DNA from: Syntrophomonas sp.
Lineage (GTDB): Bacteria > Bacillota > Syntrophomonadia > Syntrophomonadales > Syntrophomonadaceae
NCBI GenBank assembly: GCA_016841875.1
Contig: JAENYG010000005.1
Span: 124,001 to 188,000 of the forward strand
Length of the DNA: 64,000 nt
Direction: 5' to 3'
Made by a program: the position numbers and the translations under genes. The notes below the pieces were generated by a model. That model worked only from the letters and a program-made list of their open reading frames with translations, did no database searches and was not told the origin of the DNA. Positions 26,302-34,725 of the stretch are shown here, piece by piece. Each line of letters starts with the position of its first letter. Within the stretch, counting starts at the first letter, position 1.

Positions 26302-27018
26302 ATGTTTACAACTCTGAAGAATGAGATTGATGTTATTTTTGAAAGGGATCCGGCTGCTAGAAGCGTACTGGAAGTATTGTTTTGTTATCCTGGATTTCAC
26401 GCGGTGATCCATCATCGGATGGCATACTTTTTCTACAGAAAACGGTGGTTTTTTATGGCCCGCTTAATTTCACATTTCAGCCGTTTTTTGACTGGGATTG
26501 AGATCCATCCCGGAGCCACTATAGGCCGGGGCTTTTTTATTGATCATGGGGGTGGGGTAGTTATTGGCGAAACTGCAGAAGTAGGAGATAATGTTACCAT
26601 ATACCAGGGAGTCACTCTGGGAGGTACTGGAAAAGAAAAAGGGAAAAGACATCCTACCATAGGAAATAATGTAACTATAAGTGCTGGTGCCAAAGTATTG
26701 GGTTCTTTTACTGTGGGAGATAATGTTAAAATAGGTGGAGGGTCGGTAGTGTTAAATAGTGTTCCCCCGGATTGTACAGTTGTCGGAGTACCGGGAAGAA
26801 TAGTAGTCAGGGAAGGAGCCAAAATAAATAATGAAGGGGCAGACCTGGAGCATCATATGCTGCCAGACCCGGTAGCAGATATGCTAACCGCCCTGCAGGA
26901 AAAAATTAATGACCTGGAGCAAAGGATAGAATCTTATGAAAAGGAGGCTGCCCAGCATGAAAATATACAATACCCTGAGTGGGAAAAAAGAAGAATTGGT
27001 GACGTTGAATCCGCATAA
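26302..27018 (+). CDS. cysE: Serine O-acetyltransferase
   Basis: Makes O-acetylserine from serine and acetyl-CoA, the first step of cysteine synthesis. The 238-residue chain has the N-terminal helical domain ('[14 protein letters not shown]') and then left-handed beta-helix hexapeptide repeats ('[19 protein letters not shown]', '[19 protein letters not shown]'), with the catalytic His in '[11 protein letters not shown]' context. The C-terminal tail after about 185 is charged and longer than in short CysE forms. Controlled by the T-box leader. Its 3' end overlaps cysS by 62 bases. Confidence 0.94.
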   Translation: MFTTLKNEIDVIFERDPAARSVLEVLFCYPGFHAVIHHRMAYFFYRKRWFFMARLISHFSRFLTGIEIHPGATIGRGFFIDHGGGVVIGETAEVGDNVTIYQGVTLGGTGKEKGKRHPTIGNNVTISAGAKVLGSFTVGDNVKIGGGSVVLNSVPPDCTVVGVPGRIVVREGAKINNEGADLEHHMLPDPVADMLTALQEKINDLEQRIESYEKEAAQHENIQYPEWEKRRIGDVESA

Positions 27019-28549
27019 AGTAAACATCTATGTGTGTGGGCCTACCACCTATAATTATATTCATTTGGGAAACGCCCGGCCCCTGGTGGTATTCGATACT
27101 GTGAGGCGCTATTTGGCTCATAAGGGCTATGATGTGACTTATATACAGAATTTTACCGATGTAGATGATAAGATAATAAACCGGGCTAAAGAAGAAGAAA
27201 TGGATGCCCTGGAACTGGGCCGAAGATATATGGAAGAATATTTCCAGGATGCAGACGCCCTTAATGTTTTAAGAGCCGATGTCCACCCATGTGTAAGTGA
27301 ACACATACCGGAAATAGTGGAAGCAGTAAAGGGATTAATTGATAAGGGTTACGCTTATGAAGTTGATGGTGATGTATACTTTAGAGTTAAGGCATTTGAA
27401 GGGTATGGTAAACTATCCGGAAGAACCCTGGATGATATGATGGCGGGAGCCAGGGTAGAAGTTGATGAACGCAAGGAAGAAGCGGTTGATTTCGCGCTCT
27501 GGAAGGCAGCTAAAGAGGGTGAACCGGCCTGGGATAGTCCATGGGGTAAGGGAAGGCCTGGTTGGCACATAGAATGCTCGGTAATGTCAACTAAATATTT
27601 AGGCGATACATTTGATATTCATGGGGGAGGAAGTGATCTTATCTTTCCTCACCATGAGAACGAAATAGCACAGGCGGAAGCACTTACCGGGCAGGAATTC
27701 GTTAAATATTGGATACACAATGGATTTATTACTGTAAATAATGAAAAAATGTCCAAATCATTGGGAAATTTCTTCATTCTCCGGGATATACTGGCCAGCT
27801 ATCCAGCAGACGTGGTTAGATATTATCTTATATCCACTCATTATAGGAGTCCGCTGGATTTCGATGACGGTAAACTTGAGGAAGCTCGTAAAGCTCTGGG
27901 ACGGCTTAAAACCACCCTTATGCTAGCTGATGAATTTGTAGTTATTAAGGAAAACTCTATAATAATAGCAGGCCCGGCCCAGGATTTCCTAAACTCTCTG
28001 GCGGCATTAAAAGATGAATTTATCGGGGCCATGGATGACGACTTTAATACTGCCAAAGCGGTCGGGTTCCTGTTTGAGATGGCTCACCAGATTAACTCAT
28101 ATATAGCCGGAGCTGATACGGACAGCCTGATGGATCAGAGGGCAGTAGAGCAGGGCAGCAGCGTATTAAGGGAACTGGGTGAAGTCCTGGGTATTTTTAT
28201 GGAGGCCGGATATGATGAACAAGGAATAGTAGATAAAATATTGGATATTCTGGTAAACTTGAGGCAAACTGCCCGACAGGAGAAGGATTATCAAGTGGCA
28301 GATATTCTGCGGGACTTTTTAACCACCCTGGAAGTAAGTATCGAAGATACCAGCAGCGGCAGCCGGCTTAGATACCAGAAACAACCGGAACTTGCCGGTC
28401 TGCTGGACAAATTGCTGGAAATGAGAGCCACGTTTAAACAAAAGGGGAATTATGAGCGGGCTGATTATATAAGAGATGCCCTGCTGGAGAGAGGTATAGT
28501 CATTGAAGATACCCGGGAAGGAGTTAGATGGAAATTTGTTAATGCATGA
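26957..28549 (+). CDS. cysS: Cysteinyl-tRNA synthetase with duplicated C-terminal segment
   Basis: Class I synthetase that charges tRNA-Cys. The zinc ligand Cys27 is in '[15 protein letters not shown]', which also holds the HIGH-like HLGN; 'WHIECSVMS' and 'HHENEIAQ' supply the other zinc ligands; 'EKMSKSLGN' is the KMSKS loop. ATG 26957 has AAGGAGG ten bases before it and lies inside cysE. At 530 residues it is about 60 longer than usual: the tail segment '[17 protein letters not shown]...IEDT' (from about residue 431) appears again as '[18 protein letters not shown]...IEDT' (from about 486), a tandem duplication. Confidence 0.95.
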   Translation: MKIYNTLSGKKEELVTLNPHKVNIYVCGPTTYNYIHLGNARPLVVFDTVRRYLAHKGYDVTYIQNFTDVDDKIINRAKEEEMDALELGRRYMEEYFQDADALNVLRADVHPCVSEHIPEIVEAVKGLIDKGYAYEVDGDVYFRVKAFEGYGKLSGRTLDDMMAGARVEVDERKEEAVDFALWKAAKEGEPAWDSPWGKGRPGWHIECSVMSTKYLGDTFDIHGGGSDLIFPHHENEIAQAEALTGQEFVKYWIHNGFITVNNEKMSKSLGNFFILRDILASYPADVVRYYLISTHYRSPLDFDDGKLEEARKALGRLKTTLMLADEFVVIKENSIIIAGPAQDFLNSLAALKDEFIGAMDDDFNTAKAVGFLFEMAHQINSYIAGADTDSLMDQRAVEQGSSVLRELGEVLGIFMEAGYDEQGIVDKILDILVNLRQTARQEKDYQVADILRDFLTTLEVSIEDTSSGSRLRYQKQPELAGLLDKLLEMRATFKQKGNYERADYIRDALLERGIVIEDTREGVRWKFVNA

Positions 28550-28931
28550 AAGGCCGGATATTAATAAACTCAACGAATATTCGGCTGTTATCCTGGCTTA
28601 TATTGGCGATGCAGTATTTGAACTAATAGTGAGAGAACATACTATCGCATCCGGCCCACGCAAGATGAAGGATATCCATCATGATACAGTGGATATGGTG
28701 AAGGCAAAAAATCAGGCCCACGCCATAAGACGATTATATGAAGAACTCAGCGAAGAAGAGAAGGATATAGCCAGGAGGGGAAGAAACGCAAAAAGCTCAC
28801 CCCCTAAACATGCAGATGTAATAGAATACCGTATGAGTACCGGATTTGAAGCCCTGCTGGGATATCTTTATTTAAAAGGTGATCAGGAACGCTTGCTGTA
28901 TCTGACCGGAAAAGTGCTGGAGGAGAACTAA
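28542..28931 (+). CDS. mrnC: Mini-ribonuclease III
   Basis: RNase III catalytic domain without an RNA-binding domain, which in Bacillus matures 23S rRNA. 'LAYIGDAVFELIVREH' holds the signature Asp, and 'FEALLGYLYLKGD' the late Glu/Asp pair. Starts considered are ATG 28542 and TTG 28536 (AAGGAG at 28518); both overlap the end of cysS. The 129-residue product has the family's usual length. The gene order cysS-mrnC-thyX-rlmB is common in Firmicutes. Confidence 0.92.
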   Translation: MHERPDINKLNEYSAVILAYIGDAVFELIVREHTIASGPRKMKDIHHDTVDMVKAKNQAHAIRRLYEELSEEEKDIARRGRNAKSSPPKHADVIEYRMSTGFEALLGYLYLKGDQERLLYLTGKVLEEN

Positions 28932-28961
28932 CGGATAAAGGAAAGGGGAGACGTAGAGCGT

Positions 28962-29648
28962 ATGCTTGTAATACAACCAGAAATAAGGGTGCCTGCCTCA
29001 CAGTTGGATGAAGCTGTAATGCTTCGCTTGGAGCGTTGTGCCAGAATCTGCTACAAATCAGAAGACAAAATGGATGATGCATATAACGAAGCATTTCTTA
29101 AGCGAATCGTTAATAGTGGTCATGAATCGGTAATAGAACATGAAAAAGTTACCGCCCTGTTTATTATAGACCGGGGGATATCCCATGAATTGGTAAGACA
29201 CCGGATTGGCAGCTACAGCCAGGAATCGACCCGGTACTGCAATTATAGCAAGGACAAGTTTGGCAGCGAAATCAGCGTTATAAAACCATTTTTCTACATA
29301 CCCGGGACTGAAACTTATTCCCTGTGGGAGGAGAGCTGTCTCCTGGCTGAAAAAAATTACCTGGAATTGCTGGCCCAAGGTTCTACCCCCCAGGAAGCCC
29401 GGTCCATACTGCCTACTTGCTTAAAGACCGAAATCGCGGTTACTTATAATATCAGGGAATGGAGGCACTTTTTTTATATGAGATGTTCTCCAGCTGCCCA
29501 CCCACAGATGAGACAGGCAGCCATTCCCTTACTTTTATTGTTCCAGGATAAATTCAAGGTGCTGTTTGATACCATTCCGTATGATACTGCCTTCCCAGTG
29601 GAAAATTATGCAGAAGTACTCATAAGTGATGATTTATTTGATATATAA
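28962..29648 (+). CDS. thyX: Flavin-dependent thymidylate synthase
   Basis: Makes dTMP from dUMP using FAD, NADPH and methylenetetrahydrofolate. The ThyX motif is visible as 'RHRIGSYSQESTRYCNY' (RHR-x7-8-S). 'SVIEHEKVTALFIIDRGISHEL' precedes it, quoted only in part here, and 'LPTCLKTEIAVTYNIREWRHF' follows with the nucleotide-binding Arg/His. Length 228 is typical. The ATG comes 30 bases after mrnC, in the same direction. Confidence 0.95.
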   Translation: MLVIQPEIRVPASQLDEAVMLRLERCARICYKSEDKMDDAYNEAFLKRIVNSGHESVIEHEKVTALFIIDRGISHELVRHRIGSYSQESTRYCNYSKDKFGSEISVIKPFFYIPGTETYSLWEESCLLAEKNYLELLAQGSTPQEARSILPTCLKTEIAVTYNIREWRHFFYMRCSPAAHPQMRQAAIPLLLLFQDKFKVLFDTIPYDTAFPVENYAEVLISDDLFDI

Positions 29649-29663
29649 AAAGAACGTGTGTCA

Positions 29664-29772
29664 CGGGGGCGATTCTATTTGACAACGTTTTATATGGGGA
29701 CATTCCTTCACCCGGGAGCCAAAAGGTGATGTATCCCCATTCCACTGTAGGGTGTCAAATGGAACCGTCCCT
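29664..29772. repeat. REP-like imperfect inverted repeat (GGGACGGTTCC type)
   Basis: ATTTGACA (29677-29684) and TGTCAAAT (29753-29760) enclose ATGGGGACAT and ATGTATCCCCAT arms, and GGAACCGTCCC on the right mirrors a degenerate left copy. The whole could fold as one long hairpin. Such G-rich repeats recur in many clostridial genomes. Confidence 0.55.
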
Positions 29773-29806
29773 CTTTACATCTTGACCTAGATACAGGAGG
29801 AAGTGC

Positions 29807-30544
29807 ATGAAGGAAAAACTTGCTGGTATAAACAGCGTAATGGAAGCATTAAAAGGAAGAAGGAAGATTGAAAAGATACTGGTCCAGGAGGGCCGGCAGG
29901 GCAAAAGAATAGATGAATTAATTAAACTAGCCCAAAAAAAGGGAGTATATGTTCAGACGGTTGAAAAAACCCGCCTGGATAAAATTTACACCATCGGCAA
30001 CCATCAAGGGATAATCGCGGTGGTTGATGCTTATAGTTACAGTACCCTGGAGGAGGTGCTGGAGTATGCCGCGTTGAGAAACGAACCACCCTTTTTAATA
30101 ATGCTGGACGGCATAGAGGATCCCAGAAATTTTGGAGCTATCGTACGAACTGCTGAAAGTGCAGGAGTTCATGGCATAATTATTCCCCGGCACAACTCAG
30201 TCCAGGTGAATGAAGTGGTATCCAGGGCTTCCGCGGGTGCGGTTGAATATATGCATATTATTCAAGAAACCAATTTAGTTAACATGATGAGAGTGCTTAA
30301 AGGGCAGGGTATGTGGATAATTGGTGCAGACATGGATGCCCGGGAAAACTATTTTAATGCTTCTATTCCCACTCCAACTATTCTGGTGGTTGGGGGCGAG
30401 GGTAAAGGATTAAGGCGGCTGGTGAAAGAGAACTGTGATCTGTTGCTTAAAATCCCCATGAAGGGCAAGTTGGGTTCATTAAATGCATCTGTGGCAGCAG
30501 CGCTTTTAATTTACGAGATACTCAGACAGCGAGAAATTAAGTAA
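29807..30544 (+). CDS. rlmB: 23S rRNA (guanosine-2'-O)-methyltransferase, SpoU/TrmH family
   Basis: SPOUT-fold methyltransferase that methylates the ribose of a 23S rRNA guanosine. Family motifs: 'DGIEDPRNFGAIVRTAES' (motif 1 with Asn/Arg), 'VVGGEGKGLRR' (motif 2) and 'IPMKGKLGSLNASVAAA' (motif 3, knot). The N-terminal ~75 residues are the L30e-like substrate-binding domain. Length 245 is normal. It lies between thyX and sigH as in other Firmicutes, with a REP-like element upstream. Confidence 0.93.
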   Translation: MKEKLAGINSVMEALKGRRKIEKILVQEGRQGKRIDELIKLAQKKGVYVQTVEKTRLDKIYTIGNHQGIIAVVDAYSYSTLEEVLEYAALRNEPPFLIMLDGIEDPRNFGAIVRTAESAGVHGIIIPRHNSVQVNEVVSRASAGAVEYMHIIQETNLVNMMRVLKGQGMWIIGADMDARENYFNASIPTPTILVVGGEGKGLRRLVKENCDLLLKIPMKGKLGSLNASVAAALLIYEILRQREIK

Positions 30545-30730
30545 AATCAGGCAATATTAATTTATGGGGATACTTACCAGTAAACTGCTAGGGGGTTAAA
30601 TCAAGGAAAATTTCGGGCTTTTTTACTAAATAATTTGTTTTTACAAATCGATAAAGAAAATTAGATAGTTTTAAATGGAATAATATGTTTTGAATATTTT
30701 AGAGAAGTCCATTGCAAACCTGCGGACACC

Positions 30731-30759
30731 TTGACGATTCAGGGGTCACCGACTATAAT
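30731..30759 (+). promoter_or_regulatory. Sigma-A promoter of sigH
   Basis: TTGACG, 17 bases, TATAAT, placed about 75 bases before the sigH start. The preceding 30545-30730 is AT-rich and holds no feature I recognise. Confidence 0.8.
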
Positions 30760-30833
30760 GATTTATAGTGTTCCAAATGTAACAAACTTTTTTGTCAGTA
30801 CAGTAGATTAAATAGCTAATGGAGGCGACTGAA

Positions 30834-31484
30834 TTGCTTAGTTCTCTCGCTGCTCAGCAATACTACCTAACATACGCAGATATGACCGACGAGGAAATAG
30901 TAGAATTAGCTCAACAAGGGGAACAGTTTGCGGTTGAGTATCTGGTAGACAAGTATAAGAACTTTGTTCGGGCCAAGGCCAGATCGTATTTTCTGATCGG
31001 AGCCGATAAAGAAGATATTATTCAAGAAGGAATGATAGGCTTATTTAAAGCCATCCGAGACTATAAATTAGACAAATTAACGTCTTTCAGAGCATTTGCC
31101 GAATTATGTATAACCAGGCAGATAATAACTGCTATAAAAACTGCGACCCGTCAGAAACATATTCCATTAAACTCCTATGTATCTTTAAACAAACCTGTTT
31201 ATGATGAAGAATCAGATAGAACTCTAATAGATATTTTATCCACCACTAAAATCACCAATCCAGAAGAAATAATAATAAGCAGAGAAGAATTCATATTTAT
31301 TGAGAAGAAAATGGGAGAAATACTCAGCTCTTTGGAATGGAAAGTTTTAATGGCTTATCTTGAAGGCAAGTCCTATCAGGAGATAGCTGTTGAGTTAAAA
31401 AGGCACGTTAAATCTATCGATAATGCCCTGCAGAGGGTAAAAAGAAAGCTGGAAAAGTATCTCGAAGATAGGCACGAACTGTAA
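30834..31484 (+). CDS. sigH: RNA polymerase sigma-H factor (sporulation/transition-state type)
   Basis: Sigma-70 family factor very close to Bacillus SigH: region 2 'DKYKNFVRAKARSYFLIGAD' and 'EDIIQEGMIGLFKAIRDY', 'FAELCITRQIITAIKTATRQ', and region 4 'YLEGKSYQEIAVELKRHVKS' with the end 'VKRKLEKYLE'. In spore formers it directs early sporulation and stationary-phase genes. TTG 30834 is chosen since GGAGG lies 8 bases before it; the ATG at 30819 overlaps that site. The product has 216 residues. Its presence suggests a spore-forming ancestry. Confidence 0.95.
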   Translation: MLSSLAAQQYYLTYADMTDEEIVELAQQGEQFAVEYLVDKYKNFVRAKARSYFLIGADKEDIIQEGMIGLFKAIRDYKLDKLTSFRAFAELCITRQIITAIKTATRQKHIPLNSYVSLNKPVYDEESDRTLIDILSTTKITNPEEIIISREEFIFIEKKMGEILSSLEWKVLMAYLEGKSYQEIAVELKRHVKSIDNALQRVKRKLEKYLEDRHEL

Positions 31485-31624
31485 GTGCCTAATGGACAGT
31501 ATGATTTAACATGGAATACAACCTCGAGTTGTTTTATGGCTATAAGGCAAATCTAAATTGGCCGTCTTTTTTTCCCTCAGCAGTGCACCATATTATGTAA
31601 ACGACTTGAATCAATACTTACCTA

Positions 31625-31653
31625 TTGACTTTGTTAGGCTCAGCGTATACAAT
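31625..31653 (+). promoter_or_regulatory. Sigma-A promoter of the tRNA cluster
   Basis: TTGACT, 17 bases, TACAAT, ending 12 bases before the first tRNA. The short gap after sigH (31485-31624) includes a T-rich run at 31568-31576 that may end the sigH transcript. Confidence 0.8.
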
Positions 31654-31665
31654 ATTACTTGCTGA

Positions 31666-31741
31666 GCCGAGCTAGCTCAATCGGTAGAGCAGCTGATTTG
31701 TAATCAGCAGGTTGCGGGTTCAAGTCCTGTGCTCGGCTCCA
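31666..31741 (+). tRNA. tRNA-Thr (TGT)
   Basis: Seven-base acceptor stem GCCGAGC/GCTCGGC, anticodon arm GCTGA-TTTGTAA-TCAGC with anticodon TGT, T-loop TTCAAGT, encoded CCA end. 76 bases. Confidence 0.97.
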
Positions 31742-31755
31742 AAAATGAATTTCTT

Positions 31756-31840
31756 GGAGGGATACCCAAGCGGCCAAAGGGGGCAGACTGTAAATCTGTT
31801 GGCGACGCCTTCGAAGGTTCGAATCCTTCTCCCTCCACCA
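31756..31840 (+). tRNA. tRNA-Tyr (GTA)
   Basis: Acceptor stem GGAGGGA/TCCCTCC, long variable arm typical of bacterial tRNA-Tyr, anticodon loop CTGTAAA (GTA), encoded CCA. 85 bases. Confidence 0.97.
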
Positions 31841-31847
31841 TGATCAA

Positions 31848-31923
<76 letters not shown>

Positions 31924-31940
31924 TGAATTATTATTCCCAA

Positions 31941-32035
31941 CAGGGAATTGAGATAAGTAGTCCCCGCAAGGGGGCAACCAAAAAAATTCATTCTCACAGG
32001 GAATTGAAATAAGTAGTCCCCGTAAGGGGCAACCA
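31941..32035. repeat. Two direct repeats, period 56, between tRNA genes
   Basis: CAGGGAATTGAGATAAGTAG followed by a TCCCCGCAAGGGGG hairpin and CAACCA (31941-31980) recurs with few changes at 31997-32035. Both copies end in GCAACCA, as does the preceding tRNA-fMet, so the unit may have copied the tRNA 3' end. Confidence 0.7.
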
Positions 32036-32044
32036 TGTATATTT

Positions 32045-32120
32045 GCCCTTATAGCTCAGTCGGCAGAGCGCATCCTTGGTAAGGATGAGGTCACCGGTTC
32101 AAGTCCGGTTAAGGGCTCCA
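32045..32120 (+). tRNA. tRNA-Thr (GGT)
   Basis: Acceptor GCCCTTA/TAAGGGC, anticodon arm CATCC-TTGGTAA-GGATG (GGT), T-loop TTCAAGT, encoded CCA. 76 bases. Confidence 0.97.
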
Positions 32121-32124
32121 TCCG

Positions 32125-32201
32125 GGCGGCGTAGCTCAGCTGGCTAGAGCATACGGTTCATACCCGTAGTGTCAGGGGTTCGAATCCCTTCGCCGCTACC
32201 A
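32125..32201 (+). tRNA. Elongator tRNA-Met (CAT)
   Basis: Acceptor GGCGGCG/CGCCGCT, anticodon arm TACGG-TTCATAC-CCGTA (CAT), encoded CCA, 77 bases. The body closely resembles Bacillus elongator tRNA-Met; a CAT-anticodon tRNA-Ile2 is less likely. Confidence 0.92.
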
Positions 32202-32214
32202 TATATAAAAAACC

Positions 32215-32250
32215 AGGAGTGAGAAATATACTCACTCCTATTATTTTATT
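32215..32250 (+). terminator. Terminator of the tRNA cluster
   Basis: AGGAGTGAG pairs with CTCACTCCT around AAATATA, followed by ATTATTTTATT. Confidence 0.75.
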
Positions 32251-32256
32251 CATATA

Positions 32257-32285
32257 TTGGGTAAAATGATATCAAGCAATATAGT
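32257..32285 (+). promoter_or_regulatory. Candidate promoter of tuf copy 1
   Basis: TTGGGT, 17 bases, TATAGT, just after the tRNA terminator and 35 bases before the tuf start. The -10 is one base off consensus, the -35 weaker. Confidence 0.5.
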
Positions 32286-32319
32286 TATACTTTTAGAAAG
32301 GGGAAAGGTGAGTTAGAAA

Positions 32320-33519
32320 ATGGCAAAGCAGAAGTTTCAAAGGACAAAACCTCATCTTAACATTGGCACGATAGGTCACGTAGACCATGGTAAGACGACT
32401 TTAACAGCAGCGATAACCCTGGTATTATCAAAAGTCGGTGGTGCAGTAGCAACATCTTACGACTCGATAGACAAGGCGCCGGAAGAAAGAGAAAGAGGAA
32501 TCACGATCAATACCGCGCATGTAGAATACGAGACCGAAAGCAGACATTATGCACACGTAGATTGCCCGGGTCATGCCGACTACATAAAGAACATGATAAC
32601 CGGAGCAGCGCAAATGGATGGATCAATACTGGTAGTATCGGCAGCCGATGGACCGATGCCGCAGACCAGAGAACATATACTCTTATCCGGACAGGTAGGA
32701 GTACAATACATGGTAGTATTCATGAACAAGATAGACATGGTAGACGACGACGAATTACTAGAGCTGGTAGAAATGGAGATCCGGGAATTACTGAGTGATT
32801 ATGACTATCCAGGAGACGACATTCCGGTAGTAATGGGATCAGCATTAAAGGCTATGGAATGTGGATGCGGAGATCGGGAATGCGAATGGTGCGGGAAGAT
32901 ATGGGCACTGATGGATGCCGTAGACAGTTATATACCACTGCCGGAAAGAGCAACCGACAAACCGTTTCTGATGCCGATAGAGGACGTATTTACGATAACC
33001 GGAAGAGGAACCGTAACCACCGGTAGAGTAGAAAGAGGAACAGTAAAAGTAGGGGACGAAGTAGCGATAGTAGGCTTAAGAGATGAAATCAGGAAGACGG
33101 TATGTACCGGAGTAGAAATGTTCCGGAAACTGTTAGACTATGCCGAAGCAGGAGACAACATAGGGACCCTGTTAAGGGGAGTAGACCGGAAAGAAGTAGA
33201 AAGAGGAATGGTACTGGCGAAGCCCGGGAGCATTCAACCGCTGACCAAATTCACAGCTCAGGTATACGTATTGACTAAAGAAGAAGGCGGAAGACATACT
33301 CCGTTTTTCGGAGGATACCGTCCGCAGTTTTACTTCCGTACCACAGACGTAACCGGAGTAATTGAACTGCCCGAGGGAGTAGAGATGGTAATGCCGGGAG
33401 ACCATATCAATATGAAAATTGAATTAATCACACCGATAGCCATCGAAGAAGGTCTGAGATTTGCTATAAGAGAAGGCGGAAGAACTGTCGGTGCTGGCGC
33501 TGTTATCGGTATCGAATAG
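32320..33519 (+). CDS. tuf: Elongation factor Tu, copy 1
   Basis: GTPase that delivers aminoacyl-tRNA to the ribosome. G1 'GHVDHGKTT', G3 'DCPGHADY', G4 'NKID' (as 'NKIDMVDD') and G5 'GSALKA' are intact; 399 residues. An insertion '[14 protein letters not shown]' near residue 187 supplies four Cys and is known in Clostridia. The product is identical to copy 2 at 48643, and the DNA also appears identical over the whole gene. In most of the gene Val is almost always GTA and Ile mostly ATA, unlike neighbouring ribosomal genes; the two ends use other codons. It follows five tRNA genes, as tufB does in Escherichia coli. Confidence 0.98.
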   Translation: MAKQKFQRTKPHLNIGTIGHVDHGKTTLTAAITLVLSKVGGAVATSYDSIDKAPEERERGITINTAHVEYETESRHYAHVDCPGHADYIKNMITGAAQMDGSILVVSAADGPMPQTREHILLSGQVGVQYMVVFMNKIDMVDDDELLELVEMEIRELLSDYDYPGDDIPVVMGSALKAMECGCGDRECEWCGKIWALMDAVDSYIPLPERATDKPFLMPIEDVFTITGRGTVTTGRVERGTVKVGDEVAIVGLRDEIRKTVCTGVEMFRKLLDYAEAGDNIGTLLRGVDRKEVERGMVLAKPGSIQPLTKFTAQVYVLTKEEGGRHTPFFGGYRPQFYFRTTDVTGVIELPEGVEMVMPGDHINMKIELITPIAIEEGLRFAIREGGRTVGAGAVIGIE

Positions 33520-33562
33520 GAAGCTATGAGAAATTATTGCTAAATAATGTGATTATTAGCTG

Positions 33563-33596
33563 CAGCAGGGGTCAATCCCCTGCTGTGTTTTCTCTT
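33563..33596 (+). terminator. Terminator of tuf copy 1
   Basis: CAGCAGGGG pairs with CCCCTGCTG around TCAAT, followed by TGTTTTCTCTT. Confidence 0.85.
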
Positions 33597-33615
33597 ATTG
33601 CTAAGCAACAGATTA

Positions 33616-33645
33616 TTGACACATGCTCTTCCATTATGATAGAGT
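33616..33645 (+). promoter_or_regulatory. Candidate promoter of rpmG-secE-nusG
   Basis: TTGACA followed after 18 bases by TAGAGT, 40 bases before rpmG. The -35 is perfect and the -10 weak. Confidence 0.5.
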
Positions 33646-33685
33646 ATTGTAGGATTTTTGCGTACAGGATGGAGGTGCTAACATA

Positions 33686-33835
33686 ATGCGAGTAGGAATT
33701 ACTCTTGCATGTACTGAATGCAAACAACGTAATTATATGACCACTAAAGACAAGAAGAAACAGACCGAAAAACTGGAGTTCAAAAAGTATTGCAAGTTCT
33801 GTAATGCACATACTGTACACAGGGAGATTAAGTAA
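33686..33835 (+). CDS. rpmG: Ribosomal protein L33
   Basis: A 49-residue protein of the large subunit, too short for many gene finders. 'CTEC' and 'CKFC' form a complete zinc ribbon, so it is the zinc-binding type. ATG 33686 follows GGAGG. It is 19 bases upstream of secE, the usual Firmicute order rpmG-secE-nusG. Confidence 0.95.
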   Translation: MRVGITLACTECKQRNYMTTKDKKKQTEKLEFKKYCKFCNAHTVHREIK

Positions 33836-33854
33836 TAACAGGGATGTGAAGATC

Positions 33855-34103
33855 TTGGCTAATAAAACCAATAATACCACCGCCAAAAAAGACGGTAACG
33901 TAATTAGCCTGTATCAAAAAGCAAAGTCGTATCTAACCAGTGTTTATAACGAACTGAAGAAAGTCCACTGGCCAGGTAGGACCCAATTGATTGCATATAC
34001 AGGAGTTGTACTAATATCAGTTGTAGTAGTAGGATTTATTATCTGGCTGTTTGATACCGGGTTGGGTTTTTTGCTGGAAAAACTATTTAATGCCTTTGCA
34101 TGA
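33855..34103 (+). CDS. secE: Preprotein translocase subunit SecE
   Basis: Small essential subunit of the Sec channel. The 82-residue form has the conserved 'NELKKVHWPGRTQL' amphipathic segment and one C-terminal membrane helix ('VVLISVVVVGFIIWLF'). TTG 33855 gives the common 'ANKT' start; GTG 33846 is an alternative with poor spacing. Confidence 0.93.
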   Translation: MANKTNNTTAKKDGNVISLYQKAKSYLTSVYNELKKVHWPGRTQLIAYTGVVLISVVVVGFIIWLFDTGLGFLLEKLFNAFA

Positions 34104-34113
34104 CCAAAAGGAG

Positions 34114-34713
34114 GTGGATGCAATTACCATAGAAGAACAACTAGACCAGAAGCCCCCGCAGGATGAAAACACAGATGCACGTGAAAATCAGGGTGAATGG
34201 TATGTGGTACATACTTACTCGGGATATGAGAATAAAATAAAGGTTGACCTGGCCAAAAGAGTAGAATCGATGAATATGCAGGATAAAATCTTTGATGTCA
34301 TTATTCCCGAGGAACAGGAAGTAGAGTTTAAAGGCGGGAAAAAGAAGGTTACCAATAAAAGAGTATTCCCGGGTTATGTTATAGTGAATATGATCATGGG
34401 TGAAGATTCATGGTATGTTGTACGCCATACTCCTGGAGTAACTGGATTTGTTGGTAGTGGTGGTAAGCCCATACCCCTTCGTGAAGATGAAATAAAAAAA
34501 ATTCTTAAACAAATGGGTCTGGCTGATAGCAAACCCAAATTCATCGATATTGATATTGGAGAAAATATTAAAGTTAAGTCTGGACCGTTTGCTAATTTTA
34601 CCGGGGTAGTAAGAGAATTGCTTCCCGACCGCGGTAAGGTAAGGGTCAATATTACTATGTTTGGCAGAGAAACACCTGTTGAACTTGATTATGAACAAAT
34701 AGATAAAACATAA
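34114..34713 (+). CDS. nusG: Transcription termination/antitermination protein NusG
   Basis: Binds RNA polymerase and links transcription to translation or Rho. The NGN domain begins at 'EWYVVHTYSGYENKIK', with 'RVFPGYVIVNM' and the KOW domain 'KVKSGPFANFTGVVREL'. An acidic extension of about 25 residues precedes the NGN domain. The start is unclear: AAGGAGG (34108-34114) overlaps the GTG at 34114, and the codon 8 bases downstream is ATT (34123), which would be an infC-like rare start. Confidence 0.93.
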   Translation: MDAITIEEQLDQKPPQDENTDARENQGEWYVVHTYSGYENKIKVDLAKRVESMNMQDKIFDVIIPEEQEVEFKGGKKKVTNKRVFPGYVIVNMIMGEDSWYVVRHTPGVTGFVGSGGKPIPLREDEIKKILKQMGLADSKPKFIDIDIGENIKVKSGPFANFTGVVRELLPDRGKVRVNITMFGRETPVELDYEQIDKT

Positions 34714-34725
34714 GGAGGTGAAATA

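Noticed and set aside
31941-32035. CRISPR array
   Set aside because: Only two units with a 16-base spacer, located inside a tRNA cluster and without cas genes.
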